Part shown: positions 1-7,729 of the stretch, in pieces
How positions within the stretch are numbered: the stretch's first letter is position 1
Layout of the letters: each line of letters begins with the position of its first letter
NCBI RefSeq assembly: GCF_002102355.1
Contig: NZ_LQPT01000023.1
Coordinates: 79,675 to 143,674, forward strand
DNA length: 64,000 nt
Direction of reading: 5' to 3'
Source of the DNA: Mycobacterium sherrisii
GTDB lineage: Bacteria; Actinomycetota; Actinomycetes; Mycobacteriales; Mycobacteriaceae
Notes under the pieces: generated by a model
Seen by the model: the letters and a program-made list of their open reading frames with translations, nothing else
Database searches by the model: none
What the model was told of the DNA's origin: nothing
Position numbers and translations under genes: made by a program

Positions 1-2
1 AT

Positions 3-476
3 CGGCTGTTGGCGCGCGGCCTGGTCAGCGAGATCGGTGCCCAGTCCGGCAGGCGCGCGATCACGTTGTACGAAACCACCGAACCCGGACTGGATGCGCT
101 GCGCCGGTGGGTGCAGCACTTTCCGGGCGATGAACAGGTCGTTATCAAGCACCCCGTGATTCTGCGCACCTGGCTGGCACGGGGCGAGGATCCGGAACGC
201 ATCGTCGACACCCTGGACCGCCATCTCGACGCGACGCGGGCGCGGCTCGACGAGGCGCTCTGGTCGCGGCAGCGTTCCCGCGAACTCGGCATCACCGAGG
301 AACCCGGACAACGCTTTTCGTTTGCCGTGTTGGACTACGCCATCCGCGGGTTGTACGCGGAGATCTCCAATATCGCACAGCTGCGCGACGAGATCGCCGG
401 CGGCACCAGCCGAGACCCGGTCAGACGGGTGCCCCGGACGAAGGGACAGATGCGCCGTCGTAAACACCGGGGTTAG
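3..476 (+). CDS. PadR-like transcriptional regulator, 5' truncated
   Basis: The open frame runs in from the left window edge, so the N-terminal winged helix is missing. What remains starts with the end of a wing-like segment (GLVSEIGAQSGRRAITLY) and continues into a helical C-terminal region of about 150 residues ending in a basic tail. This pattern fits PadR/Vir-type regulators, whose C-terminal helices form the dimer. The 3' end overlaps the convergent acyl-CoA synthetase gene by 56 bp. The ligand is unknown; regulation of the neighbouring fadD-like gene is possible but only inferred from position. Confidence 0.6.
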   Translation, partial: RLLARGLVSEIGAQSGRRAITLYETTEPGLDALRRWVQHFPGDEQVVIKHPVILRTWLARGEDPERIVDTLDRHLDATRARLDEALWSRQRSRELGITEEPGQRFSFAVLDYAIRGLYAEISNIAQLRDEIAGGTSRDPVRRVPRTKGQMRRRKHRG

Positions 477-2049
477 CGGCATAGGCGGTGCCGCGCGGCT
501 CTCGCACCCAGAGGCGTTCGCCGGCGCCGATCGTCGTGGCCTCGGCGATCAACTGCCGCTTGAGCACTTTGTGGGTGGCCGTGCTGGGCAAGTCGGCGGC
601 CAGGCGCACATAGCGGGGCCACGCCTTGGGGGACAGGTCGGGCTGCGCGCTCAGGAAGGCTTCGAACTCGGCGGGCTCGAGGGTATGGCCGTCGTTGACG
701 ACGATGGCCGCCATCACCTGATCGCCCACCCGGCCGTCCGGGACGGCGTACACCGCGACGCGGTTAACCGCGTTGTGGCGCAAAAGAATTCGCTCGATCG
801 GTGCCGCCGCCATGTTCTCGCCGTCTACCCGCATCCAGTCGGCGGTGCGCCCGGCCAAGTAGATCCAGCCCTGCGCGTCGCGGTAGGCGAGGTCGCCGGA
901 CCAGTACATGCCGTGGCGCATCCGCTCGGCGTTGGCCGCGGGGTCGTTGTAGTACCCGGTGAAGAATCCCGATCCCGCCGTGTTGACCAGCTCGCCGACG
1001 GCCTCGTCGGCGTTGATCAGGGCACCGCTGGCGTCGAAGCGGGCCACCGCGCACTCGGTGACCGTGTCGCTGTGATAGATCGCGACGCCGTCGACGCCTC
1101 TGCCGATCGAGCCCTTGGGGGTGCCCTCTTCGCGGATCACGATCACCGCGTTCTCCGTCGAGCCGAAGCCGTCTTCCACCCGCACGCCGAATCGACGACC
1201 GAACTCCTCGATGTCCTTGTCGTTGGCCTCGTTGCCGAATGCGACCCGCAGCGGGTTGTCCGCGTCGTCGTCGCGTTCGGGTGTGGCCAGGATGTAGGCG
1301 AGCGGCTTGCCGACGTAGTTCATGTAGGTCGCACCGTAGCGTCGGACGTCGTCGAGGAAGTTCGTCGCCGAGAACTTCGCCGGCACCATCGCGGCGCCGG
1401 AACACACCGCGGGTGCCCACCCCGCGACGACCGCGTTGGAGTGAAACAGCGGCATCGACACATAGCAGGTGTCCCGGGCGGTGAGGCCGAACCGCTGCAC
1501 CAGGCTGGTGCCGGCGAACATGGCCATCAGGTGCGACACCTGAACCGCTTTGGGGTTTCCGCTGGTTCCCGAGGTGAAGATCATCATGAACGGGTCCGTG
1601 GCGGCAACCTCACGATACGGCACCAGTTCCCCTGCGGCAGCGAGGAATTCGGGCCACTGCGGCGTGGAGGTGTCCAGGATCCGCGCAGTGCCGAGGTCCA
1701 GACCCACCAGCAGCTCACGATGTTCGGCGTCGGTCACCACGAACTGGCAGTCGGCCCGGCGGATGTCGGCGGCCAGTGCCGCACCGCGGCGGGTGGTGTT
1801 CAGCCCGCACAACACGTAGCCACCCAACCCGGCCGCCGCCATCTGGGTGAGCATCTCGGGTGAGTTACCGAGCAGCGTGCCGACGTGCATGGGACGCCCC
1901 GGGTCCGCGGCGCCGATCAGGGCGGCGGCCCGGGTCGCGGCCTGGTCCAGGTGCTGACGCCAACTCCATTGCAGGTCACGGTGCTTCACCGCGACGGCCG
2001 GATCCGACCGGCGGCGGCGCAGGAACGCCTGCATGGTGTCGTCAGTCAT
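421..2049 (-). CDS. fadD1: FadD1-like acyl-CoA synthetase (AMP-forming)
   Basis: This 542-residue protein belongs to the ANL superfamily, which activates a carboxylic acid with ATP and transfers it to CoA. The phosphate-binding loop reads TSGTSGNPK near residue 175. The adenylate-binding GFGSTE motif and the C-terminal hinge region (SGDLAYRD, GRTADWMRVDGEN) are present. The length is close to M. tuberculosis FadD1 (about 532 residues) and the start MTDDTMQAFLRRR resembles it as I remember it, so the symbol is tentative. The true substrate is unknown. A purine-rich Shine-Dalgarno region (GAAGGTGGA) precedes the start. An SDR gene on the same strand lies 117 bp upstream, and a 13-bp palindrome sits in that gap. 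Confidence 0.75.
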   Translation of the reverse strand: MTDDTMQAFLRRRRSDPAVAVKHRDLQWSWRQHLDQAATRAAALIGAADPGRPMHVGTLLGNSPEMLTQMAAAGLGGYVLCGLNTTRRGAALAADIRRADCQFVVTDAEHRELLVGLDLGTARILDTSTPQWPEFLAAAGELVPYREVAATDPFMMIFTSGTSGNPKAVQVSHLMAMFAGTSLVQRFGLTARDTCYVSMPLFHSNAVVAGWAPAVCSGAAMVPAKFSATNFLDDVRRYGATYMNYVGKPLAYILATPERDDDADNPLRVAFGNEANDKDIEEFGRRFGVRVEDGFGSTENAVIVIREEGTPKGSIGRGVDGVAIYHSDTVTECAVARFDASGALINADEAVGELVNTAGSGFFTGYYNDPAANAERMRHGMYWSGDLAYRDAQGWIYLAGRTADWMRVDGENMAAAPIERILLRHNAVNRVAVYAVPDGRVGDQVMAAIVVNDGHTLEPAEFEAFLSAQPDLSPKAWPRYVRLAADLPSTATHKVLKRQLIAEATTIGAGERLWVREPRGTAYAANPGVYDGASVPSSGAPV

Positions 2050-2085
2050 CGAGATCCACCTTCACCCTGCGTTACCTACGAGACG

Positions 2086-2098
2086 AGACGGTCCGTCT
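2086..2098. promoter_or_regulatory. Perfect 13-bp palindrome upstream of the fadD1-like gene
   Basis: AGACGG-T-CCGTCT is a perfect inverted repeat with six-base arms, 37 bp upstream of the fadD1-like start codon. Its size and position suit a dimeric repressor such as a TetR-family protein. Which regulator binds it cannot be told from the sequence. Confidence 0.45.
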
Positions 2099-2166
2099 TA
2101 TCTTAGCGGTCGGCGCCGCCGGGAAATCCGGATGTCGCCATGCCGGAGTTGAGGAAGCCCGGGTGG

Positions 2167-2937
2167 CTAGCCGCCCACCATCATCAGGCCGCCGTCGACG
2201 GCCAGCAGTTGGCCGGTAATGAAGCCCGATCCCGGTCCGGCCAGGAAGACCAGCATCGGCCCGACATCGCGGGCCGGTTCGCCCAATGTCCCGCCCAGCG
2301 GGATCATCATCTTCATCTGCTGGTCGATGAGCGCGGCGGCGTCCGGGCCGAGGAACTCGCGCAGCCGGTCGGCGCCCGGTGTCTGCACGGCCGGTGCCAG
2401 CGCGTTGACGGTGATGTCGTCGGACGCCCAGGCCTTGGCCGCCGAACGTGTCCACGCCTGCACCGCGCCCTTGGTCGCGGCGTAGACCGCCGAAATGGGG
2501 CTGCCCATAACGGCTTCGGAGGAGCCGAAATTGATGATCCTGCCGCCCCTGGGTTCTTGGTCCTTCATGACCGCGTAGGCCGCCTGATTGGTCAGGATGG
2601 TGGCCTTGACGTTGGTGTCCAGCAGGAACGAAATATCCTCGGCACCGACGTATCCCGGTATGCCCGCCTGCCACAGCCCGGCCGCGTTCACCAGGACGTC
2701 GAGCCCGCCGAGCTGCGCGGCGGCGTGCTGGACCATGGCCGTGACGGCGTCGGCGTCACGGACGTCGCACTGGATCCAGGTGGCCGCGAGGCCATCCGGC
2801 GGCGGCGTCCGGTGATACGTCGCGGCCACCCCGGCGCCCGCTGCGGCGAGCACTTCGACGGCGGCCGCACCGATTCCGGTTGCGCCGCCGGTCACCAGGA
2901 TTCGCCGACCGTCGAGCGGCTGCGTCACGTCTGACAT
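2167..2937 (-). CDS. Short-chain dehydrogenase/reductase (SDR)
   Basis: This is a classical SDR of about 256 residues. It has the nucleotide-binding motif TGGATGIG near the N-terminus, a NAAG segment near residue 85, and the catalytic Ser followed by YAATK. The C-terminus ends in VDGG, typical of FabG-like members. The start is set at the ATG encoding MSDVTQ; the longer in-frame start adds nine residues that do not resemble the family. It probably reduces or oxidises a hydroxyl/keto substrate with NAD(P)H and may be cotranscribed with the downstream fadD1-like gene. The substrate is unknown. Confidence 0.85.
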   Translation of the reverse strand: MSDVTQPLDGRRILVTGGATGIGAAAVEVLAAAGAGVAATYHRTPPPDGLAATWIQCDVRDADAVTAMVQHAAAQLGGLDVLVNAAGLWQAGIPGYVGAEDISFLLDTNVKATILTNQAAYAVMKDQEPRGGRIINFGSSEAVMGSPISAVYAATKGAVQAWTRSAAKAWASDDITVNALAPAVQTPGADRLREFLGPDAAALIDQQMKMMIPLGGTLGEPARDVGPMLVFLAGPGSGFITGQLLAVDGGLMMVGG

Positions 2938-2989
2938 GGCCGAAACGGTATACGGCCGGCACAACGCTCACTATCCCGGGACAAGCTGG

Positions 2990-3820
2990 CTAGGTGTGCA
3001 CCGCGATCGTCGAGAGCAGATCGGCGAGCGCGTCCGGCCGGTCCAGCATCGAGAAGGTCCGCGCCCCGTCGATGACTTCGAGCTTGGCGTGCGGAATGGT
3101 CGCGGCCAGCCGTTCACCGTAGGCGAGGTCGAAGAACACGTCGTCGCGCGACCAGGCGATGAGTGCCGGCTTGTCGAATTCAGGGAGCCGGGCGGCGACG
3201 TCCAGGGTCACCTCGGGACGCAGCGACAGGGTCAGTTGACGTAGGTCCTCGGCGATGGCGCGGTCGGCGAGACCGGGACGCACCCACGCCTCGGTGAGGT
3301 CGTCGATGTTGCGATGCGCGAGTCCGTCGTAGGCGCGCTTGCGCGCCGCGGGCACCCGCATGGCCTGGGCGACGGCCCGGAACGTGGTCTTCGCCTTGGC
3401 GGCCAGGATGACCGGCTTGAGGATCGGCGGCGGAAAGTGTTCGAACGCATCGCAACTCGTCAGTACGAGCGCACCGAGGCGCTGCGGGTGATGCACCGCG
3501 ACCAGTTGGGTTACCACACCGCCGGTGTCGTTGCCGACCAGCACCACATCATCGAGGCGCAGGGCGGCCAGCGTGTCGGCGACGATGCGCGCGACACCGC
3601 CGACGGTGCGGTCGGCGCCGGGGCGCAGCGGTTGTGGGTGGGCACCGAGCGGCCAGGTGGGGGCGATGCATCGCAGGCCGCGGTCGGCCAGGCGTTCGCT
3701 GACCGGGCGCCACAATTGTCCGCCCATCATGTAGCCGTGGACGAACACGACCGGCCTGCCGTCTTCGGGTCCGGTTGCTTCGTAATGGATGGTTCCGGCA
3801 CTAATGTCGATCGTCGACAT
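2990..3820 (-). CDS. Alpha/beta hydrolase with Asp nucleophile and no obvious catalytic His
   Basis: This 276-residue alpha/beta-hydrolase fold protein has the oxyanion segment VHGYMMGG near residue 28 and the nucleophile elbow GNDTGG near residue 97. Aspartate replaces serine at the elbow, as in haloalkane dehalogenases and epoxide hydrolases. The acid loop reads AWSRDD. Where the catalytic histidine normally sits (a GxxH segment), the sequence reads DGARTFSMLDRPD, with no histidine. I recall similar His-less forms among actinobacterial homologues, so activity is uncertain. The gene is transcribed away from a TetR gene across a 68-bp region holding a likely operator, so it is probably repressed by that TetR protein. 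Confidence 0.75.
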   Translation of the reverse strand: MSTIDISAGTIHYEATGPEDGRPVVFVHGYMMGGQLWRPVSERLADRGLRCIAPTWPLGAHPQPLRPGADRTVGGVARIVADTLAALRLDDVVLVGNDTGGVVTQLVAVHHPQRLGALVLTSCDAFEHFPPPILKPVILAAKAKTTFRAVAQAMRVPAARKRAYDGLAHRNIDDLTEAWVRPGLADRAIAEDLRQLTLSLRPEVTLDVAARLPEFDKPALIAWSRDDVFFDLAYGERLAATIPHAKLEVIDGARTFSMLDRPDALADLLSTIAVHT

Positions 3821-3849
3821 GAAAGGCTCCTTCGTCGGGATATATAGTT

Positions 3850-3889
3850 ACAAACAGGCTGTCTGTTCGTAAGTTACCAACAGGTTGTA
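3850..3889. promoter_or_regulatory. Likely TetR operator between divergent hydrolase and tetR genes
   Basis: ACAAACAG-GCTGT-CTGTTCGT (3850-3870) is an inverted repeat with 7 of 8 paired arm bases. The unit ACCAACAGGTTGT follows at 3876-3888 and repeats ACAAACAGGCTGT with two changes, ending right at the tetR ATG. Two related half-sites in a 68-bp divergent promoter suggest autorepression and control of the hydrolase. Confidence 0.55.
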
Positions 3890-4503
3890 TGGAAAGCAAG
3901 AGACGGACTCAGGTAGAGCGCTCCGCGGCGACCCGCGACGCGCTGATTGCGGCTGCCCGTCGCCTGTGGGGCGAGCGGGGCTACGCGGAGGTAGGCACGC
4001 CCGAGATCGCGCTGACCGCCGGCGTTACCCGCGGGGCGATGTATCACCAATTCGCCGACAAGGCAGCGCTATTCAAGGATGTCGTCGAAGTCGTCGAACA
4101 GGACGTGATGGCGCGGATGGCCGGCGTGGTGGCCGAATCGAACGCGGCGACACCGGCTGACGTGCTCCGCGCCGCGCTCGACGCGTGGCTCGACGTCTCC
4201 GCCGATCCCGAGGTGCGCCAGCTGATCCTGCTCGACGCACCCAGCGTGCTGGGGTGGGCCGGATTCCGCGACGTCGCCCAGCGTTACAGCCTGGGCATGA
4301 CCGAGCAGATGCTCAGCGAAGCGATCAAGGCGGGCCAACTGGCGCGGCAACCGGTGCGACCGCTGGCGCAGGTGCTGATCGGTGCACTCGATGAGGCGGC
4401 CATGTTCATCGCCACTTCCGATGATCCGAAGCGGGCCCGGCGCGACACCCGCCAAGTACTGCACCGGTTGATCGACGGCATGCTGCACGACCCGACACGT
4501 TGA
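3889..4503 (+). CDS. TetR/AcrR family transcriptional regulator
   Basis: This 204-residue protein has a TetR DNA-binding domain at about residues 12-58 (TRDALIAAARRL, then ALTAGVTRGAMYHQFADKAALF). The C-terminal ligand domain includes DAPSVLGW, a feature I associate with a common TetR C-terminal family. The ATG at 3889 immediately follows a repeated operator-like sequence, which implies autoregulation. The divergent alpha/beta hydrolase is the most likely target. The ligand is unknown. Confidence 0.88.
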   Translation: MESKRRTQVERSAATRDALIAAARRLWGERGYAEVGTPEIALTAGVTRGAMYHQFADKAALFKDVVEVVEQDVMARMAGVVAESNAATPADVLRAALDAWLDVSADPEVRQLILLDAPSVLGWAGFRDVAQRYSLGMTEQMLSEAIKAGQLARQPVRPLAQVLIGALDEAAMFIATSDDPKRARRDTRQVLHRLIDGMLHDPTR

Positions 4504-4661
4504 GTTCAGACCGGCCCCCTGGGCGCTCATACTGCTGGGTGAAAGCGGCACTCGGTTGCTGGTCCGCGAACGCGACGCAGTGCGTCGTGGCCGTGCGGGA
4601 GCCCTGGGACAGAGGACCAGTGACCCTAGGCGTGGGCGGCACTCGAATCGACAATCGCACC

Positions 4662-5246
4662 ATGTCAACAGTTGGTGGCGAACGCATGCTCATCGAAGAG
4701 GCCGTTCCGACGTTCGACGCGATGATCGCCGAACACGTGGTGGTCGCCGCTGACCCGGCGACCGTTTTTCGGGCCGCACGGGGCCTGGACCTGCTCACCG
4801 TGCGTACGCCGCTGCTAGCCGCATCGATGTGGATCCGCGTCGTGCCGGCGCGATTGCGGGGCAAGGCCGCCCCGGCGCCACCGCGACTGGTGATAGCCGA
4901 CAACGCCGGACTGCCGGGCTGGCTACTGCTGGGCGAACTCCCCGACCGTGAGCTCGCCTTCGGCGCGGTGGGCAAGTTCTGGCAGCCCGTCATCGAATGG
5001 CGTGACGTGGCGTCCGCGGATTTCCGGGGTTTCGCCGAACCCGGTTGGGGAAAGATCGCCGCGAACTTCTCGGTAGTGCCCTACGGTGAACGTCACACCC
5101 TGCTGAGCTACCAATGCCGAACTGTCACAACCGATCCGGGCAGCCGTCAAAAGTTCCTGAGGTACTGGTGGCTGATTCGTCCGTTCGTCGCACACATCAT
5201 GCGTGCCACGCTGCGCACGATCAAGGGCGACGCTGAAAGACGCTGA
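4662..5246 (+). CDS. Conserved hypothetical, SRPBCC-like
   Basis: About 194 residues from the ATG encoding MSTVGGERM. The frame is open further left to 4500, but that extension lacks family character, so the internal ATG is preferred; an alternative start lies eight codons downstream. The protein has no signal peptide. Its pattern (AEHVVVAADPATVF, then FSVVPYGERHTLLSYQCRTVTTD, then a C-terminal WLIRPFVAHIMR helix) resembles a helix-grip lipid-binding fold of the SRPBCC type. The function is unknown. It is convergent with the polysaccharide deacetylase gene, 24 bp away. Confidence 0.6.
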   Translation: MSTVGGERMLIEEAVPTFDAMIAEHVVVAADPATVFRAARGLDLLTVRTPLLAASMWIRVVPARLRGKAAPAPPRLVIADNAGLPGWLLLGELPDRELAFGAVGKFWQPVIEWRDVASADFRGFAEPGWGKIAANFSVVPYGERHTLLSYQCRTVTTDPGSRQKFLRYWWLIRPFVAHIMRATLRTIKGDAERR

Positions 5247-5270
5247 AAAAGGTGCACGAGTCGACTGTGG

Positions 5271-6095
5271 TTAGGGCGTTCTGAGGAACACGTCGTTGAG
5301 CGTGACCGTCCGCAGATTCCGATCGCGGATGGTGTCGACCAGTTGCGGATACACGTGGGTGACCGGCAGATGGTTGAGGTGACCGATCACGATCGACTGG
5401 GGGGTGAAGTACTCGTCGGCCATCTTGAGGATGTACTCCTCGGTGATCAGCGTGGAATCCGACAGCGAACCCGACCACAGCGTGGGGACGGTGTACCCGA
5501 GGTAGGACGCGACGGCGTCAACGGTGGCGTTGCGCTTGGCGTAGGGCGGCCGGTAATACGGCTTCGCGCCGACGCCGTAGGTCTTCTTCAGAAAGTCGTC
5601 GTTGCGTTTGAGTTCCTCGGCGACCTTGGTTTCGGGCACGGAAGTCAGGTCCGGATGCGACCACGTGTGGTTGCCCAGCTGAATCTGCCCCGACTCGACC
5701 AGCGGCCGCAGCAGATCCAGATTCTCGGTCCAGGAGCTGTAGATGCCGTTGACGAAGAACGTCATCCGCAGGCCGGTGTCCTTGGCCAGCTGGGTGTAGG
5801 CCCGCACGACGTCGCTATTGACGCCGTCGTCCAGGGTCAGTGCGAGCAGATCGCCGTCGCCGGGGAGCTTCATCAACGCACCGCCGCCGGGCAGCGGAAT
5901 GCGGGCACTGAGCGGGGGCGGCGGTAACAGGCCGGCCGGCGAGGGCGCCGCCGGACCGGAGGTCGCGGTCGACCCGAGCGGGGCTTGCGCGTAGGTGCGC
6001 GGTTGCGGATCGACGATGAGGCGGGCCAGGCCGACGCTGGCGACGGCGGCCGCGGCCAGCGAGCCCAGGAAACGACGGCGCCTCATCTCGTCCAT
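5271..6095 (-). CDS. Secreted polysaccharide deacetylase (NodB domain), Tat signal
   Basis: This 274-residue protein begins with a twin-arginine-like signal (RRRRFLGSLAAAAVA), followed by a proline/alanine-rich linker to about residue 65. The NodB deacetylase domain shows TLDDG (motif 1, with Leu in place of the usual Phe), HTWSH (metal-binding histidines, motif 2) and RPPY (motif 3). These enzymes remove acetyl groups from peptidoglycan or other glycans outside the membrane using a divalent metal. The late motif with histidine reads IGHLNH. The polymer substrate is not determined by the sequence. Confidence 0.85.
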   Translation of the reverse strand: MDEMRRRRFLGSLAAAAVASVGLARLIVDPQPRTYAQAPLGSTATSGPAAPSPAGLLPPPPLSARIPLPGGGALMKLPGDGDLLALTLDDGVNSDVVRAYTQLAKDTGLRMTFFVNGIYSSWTENLDLLRPLVESGQIQLGNHTWSHPDLTSVPETKVAEELKRNDDFLKKTYGVGAKPYYRPPYAKRNATVDAVASYLGYTVPTLWSGSLSDSTLITEEYILKMADEYFTPQSIVIGHLNHLPVTHVYPQLVDTIRDRNLRTVTLNDVFLRTP

Positions 6096-6302
6096 GGCAC
6101 GGCCTTGTTTGCGGGGCGGCGGTGCTCGGGCGGGTCCGCCTGCGGATCGCCTACCTTGCCAAACTTCGCAGCCACAGCAGCGAACCGTATCACCGCCACC
6201 CTGGATATGTCGGTTTCGTTACGGGAGGGTCAGCTGTGAATTCTTGGCGAGAAGCGGCGCCGAGCTGCGATGGTCACGGTGTGGTCTCGAACCGGTCACG
6301 GA

Positions 6303-7685
6303 TCAGTGCGGCTCGCCGGTAGCTCGTTGCGGCAACCGCGTCGGCTCGACACCGGGCGTCCCCAGTGTCGAGGCGAGCCATGGCAATGATGCGTCGAATG
6401 CCTGGGCGGCGAACGGCCAGTCGTGTTTGCCCGGCTGGGTCACCACCGCACAACTGATTCCGTTGGCCTTGGCGATCGTGCACAGCGCGTGGGCGGCCGC
6501 GTCTTGACCTTCCGGGTTGGCCGCGGCCGTACTTGCCAGGCTCAGGTCGGCCGCCTGGGCGACGTTGTGCGCGCCCGGTGGGGTGGGGATGTCGAACCAT
6601 CCGGACAGCCCGGTGTAGCGGCCGTGCCGGGTCATGACGGTGAGCGGGTCGAACTCGATCCAGGCGGCGGTGTCGCCGCCGAACAGTTGGGCGATGGTCT
6701 GGTCCTTGCCGCCGATGTTGGGCCGCAAATCGCCGGCGATATCGACGAATGCGCTGAACAGCTCCGGATGCATGACGGCCAGGGTGACGGCGCAGGTGCC
6801 GCCCATCGACCAGCCGGCGACACCCCAGTTCGCCCGCTCGGCGCTGACGCCGAAGTTGGACACGACGAACGGGATCACCTCCTTGGTCAGGTGGTCGGCG
6901 GCGTTGCCGCGGCGTCCGTTGACGCATTCGGTGTCGTTGTCGAATGCGCCCGTGGGATCGGGGAAGACGAAGACCGGCGCGAAACCGTGATGGCGGGCGG
7001 CGAATCCGTCGATGGCGGTGAAGGCGCCGCCGGGCCCGAGCCAGTCGGACGGAAGGTTGAACGCCGAGCCGATCATCATGACCGTCGGGAGCCGGGGCGG
7101 GGGGTTGGTGTTGAACCATGCGGGGGGCAGGTAGACGAGTTCCTGCCGATGCGGGAAGTGGGATTTGTCGGAGTCGATGTTCACCGGCACCACGACGCCC
7201 TTGTCCGGCTTGGTCCCCGCGACCTGCATGGCGGTGACCTGCAGCCGGTCAATCTGATCGGGCAGCGGCCCGCTCGTCACGTGGTTCCATGCCGCGAACA
7301 CGGTGGGGAAATAGCCAACCCAGAGGTTCAGGGACATGCCCGCGCACAGCACGCACAGCGGAACCGACACCACGGCGAGCGCCCGGCGCCACCAGCGCGC
7401 GCCCTTCCAGCCCAGCAGCAGGACCGCGGCGGTCACTCCGCTCATCGCGATCCACAGCCACAGGGTCTTCGGCGCCGGATCGCCGGCGACCCCGAGCGAG
7501 ACGATGTACCAATACGCCAGGGCCGCAACGGCCGCCCCGGCGATCAGCGCCACCGGCAGGGCGCGCTGCCACCAGCCGCGCCGGCGCCAGTCGATGACGA
7601 TCACGGCAACTAACAGCGCCAGTGCTTGTGCGGCGAGCGGCGACCAGCCGTGCAGCAGGGACAGTTGTCCGACGAATTGGGGCAA
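6303..7685 (-). CDS. Membrane-anchored esterase (antigen 85-like alpha/beta hydrolase)
   Basis: This 460-residue protein starts with about four hydrophobic segments within the first 130 residues, followed by an extracytoplasmic esterase domain of the PF00756 type. The nucleophile elbow reads GWSMGG near residue 295, and a likely catalytic histidine lies in GKHDWPFA near residue 425. The architecture (N-terminal membrane region plus Ag85-like esterase) is common in mycolate-producing actinobacteria, where such proteins act on cell-envelope lipids. A role in mycolyl transfer is possible but unproven. It is read in the same direction as the P-type ATPase upstream, with a 44-bp gap. Confidence 0.78.
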   Translation of the reverse strand: MPQFVGQLSLLHGWSPLAAQALALLVAVIVIDWRRRGWWQRALPVALIAGAAVAALAYWYIVSLGVAGDPAPKTLWLWIAMSGVTAAVLLLGWKGARWWRRALAVVSVPLCVLCAGMSLNLWVGYFPTVFAAWNHVTSGPLPDQIDRLQVTAMQVAGTKPDKGVVVPVNIDSDKSHFPHRQELVYLPPAWFNTNPPPRLPTVMMIGSAFNLPSDWLGPGGAFTAIDGFAARHHGFAPVFVFPDPTGAFDNDTECVNGRRGNAADHLTKEVIPFVVSNFGVSAERANWGVAGWSMGGTCAVTLAVMHPELFSAFVDIAGDLRPNIGGKDQTIAQLFGGDTAAWIEFDPLTVMTRHGRYTGLSGWFDIPTPPGAHNVAQAADLSLASTAAANPEGQDAAAHALCTIAKANGISCAVVTQPGKHDWPFAAQAFDASLPWLASTLGTPGVEPTRLPQRATGEPH

Positions 7686-7729
7686 GCGAGCAGACCTCAG
7701 AAGCTGTGAAACCCGGTAGGCCAGACCAA

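Noticed and set aside
322-1863. A 513-codon open frame antisense to the fadD1-like gene
   Set aside because: It is a GC-driven shadow; its translation (many His, Arg, Gly) lacks any family pattern and the opposite strand encodes a clear ANL enzyme.
6235-6322. A 28-codon GTG frame after an AGGG-type ribosome binding site
   Set aside because: It is very short, overlaps the esterase 3' end in antisense and shows no conservation evidence in the window.
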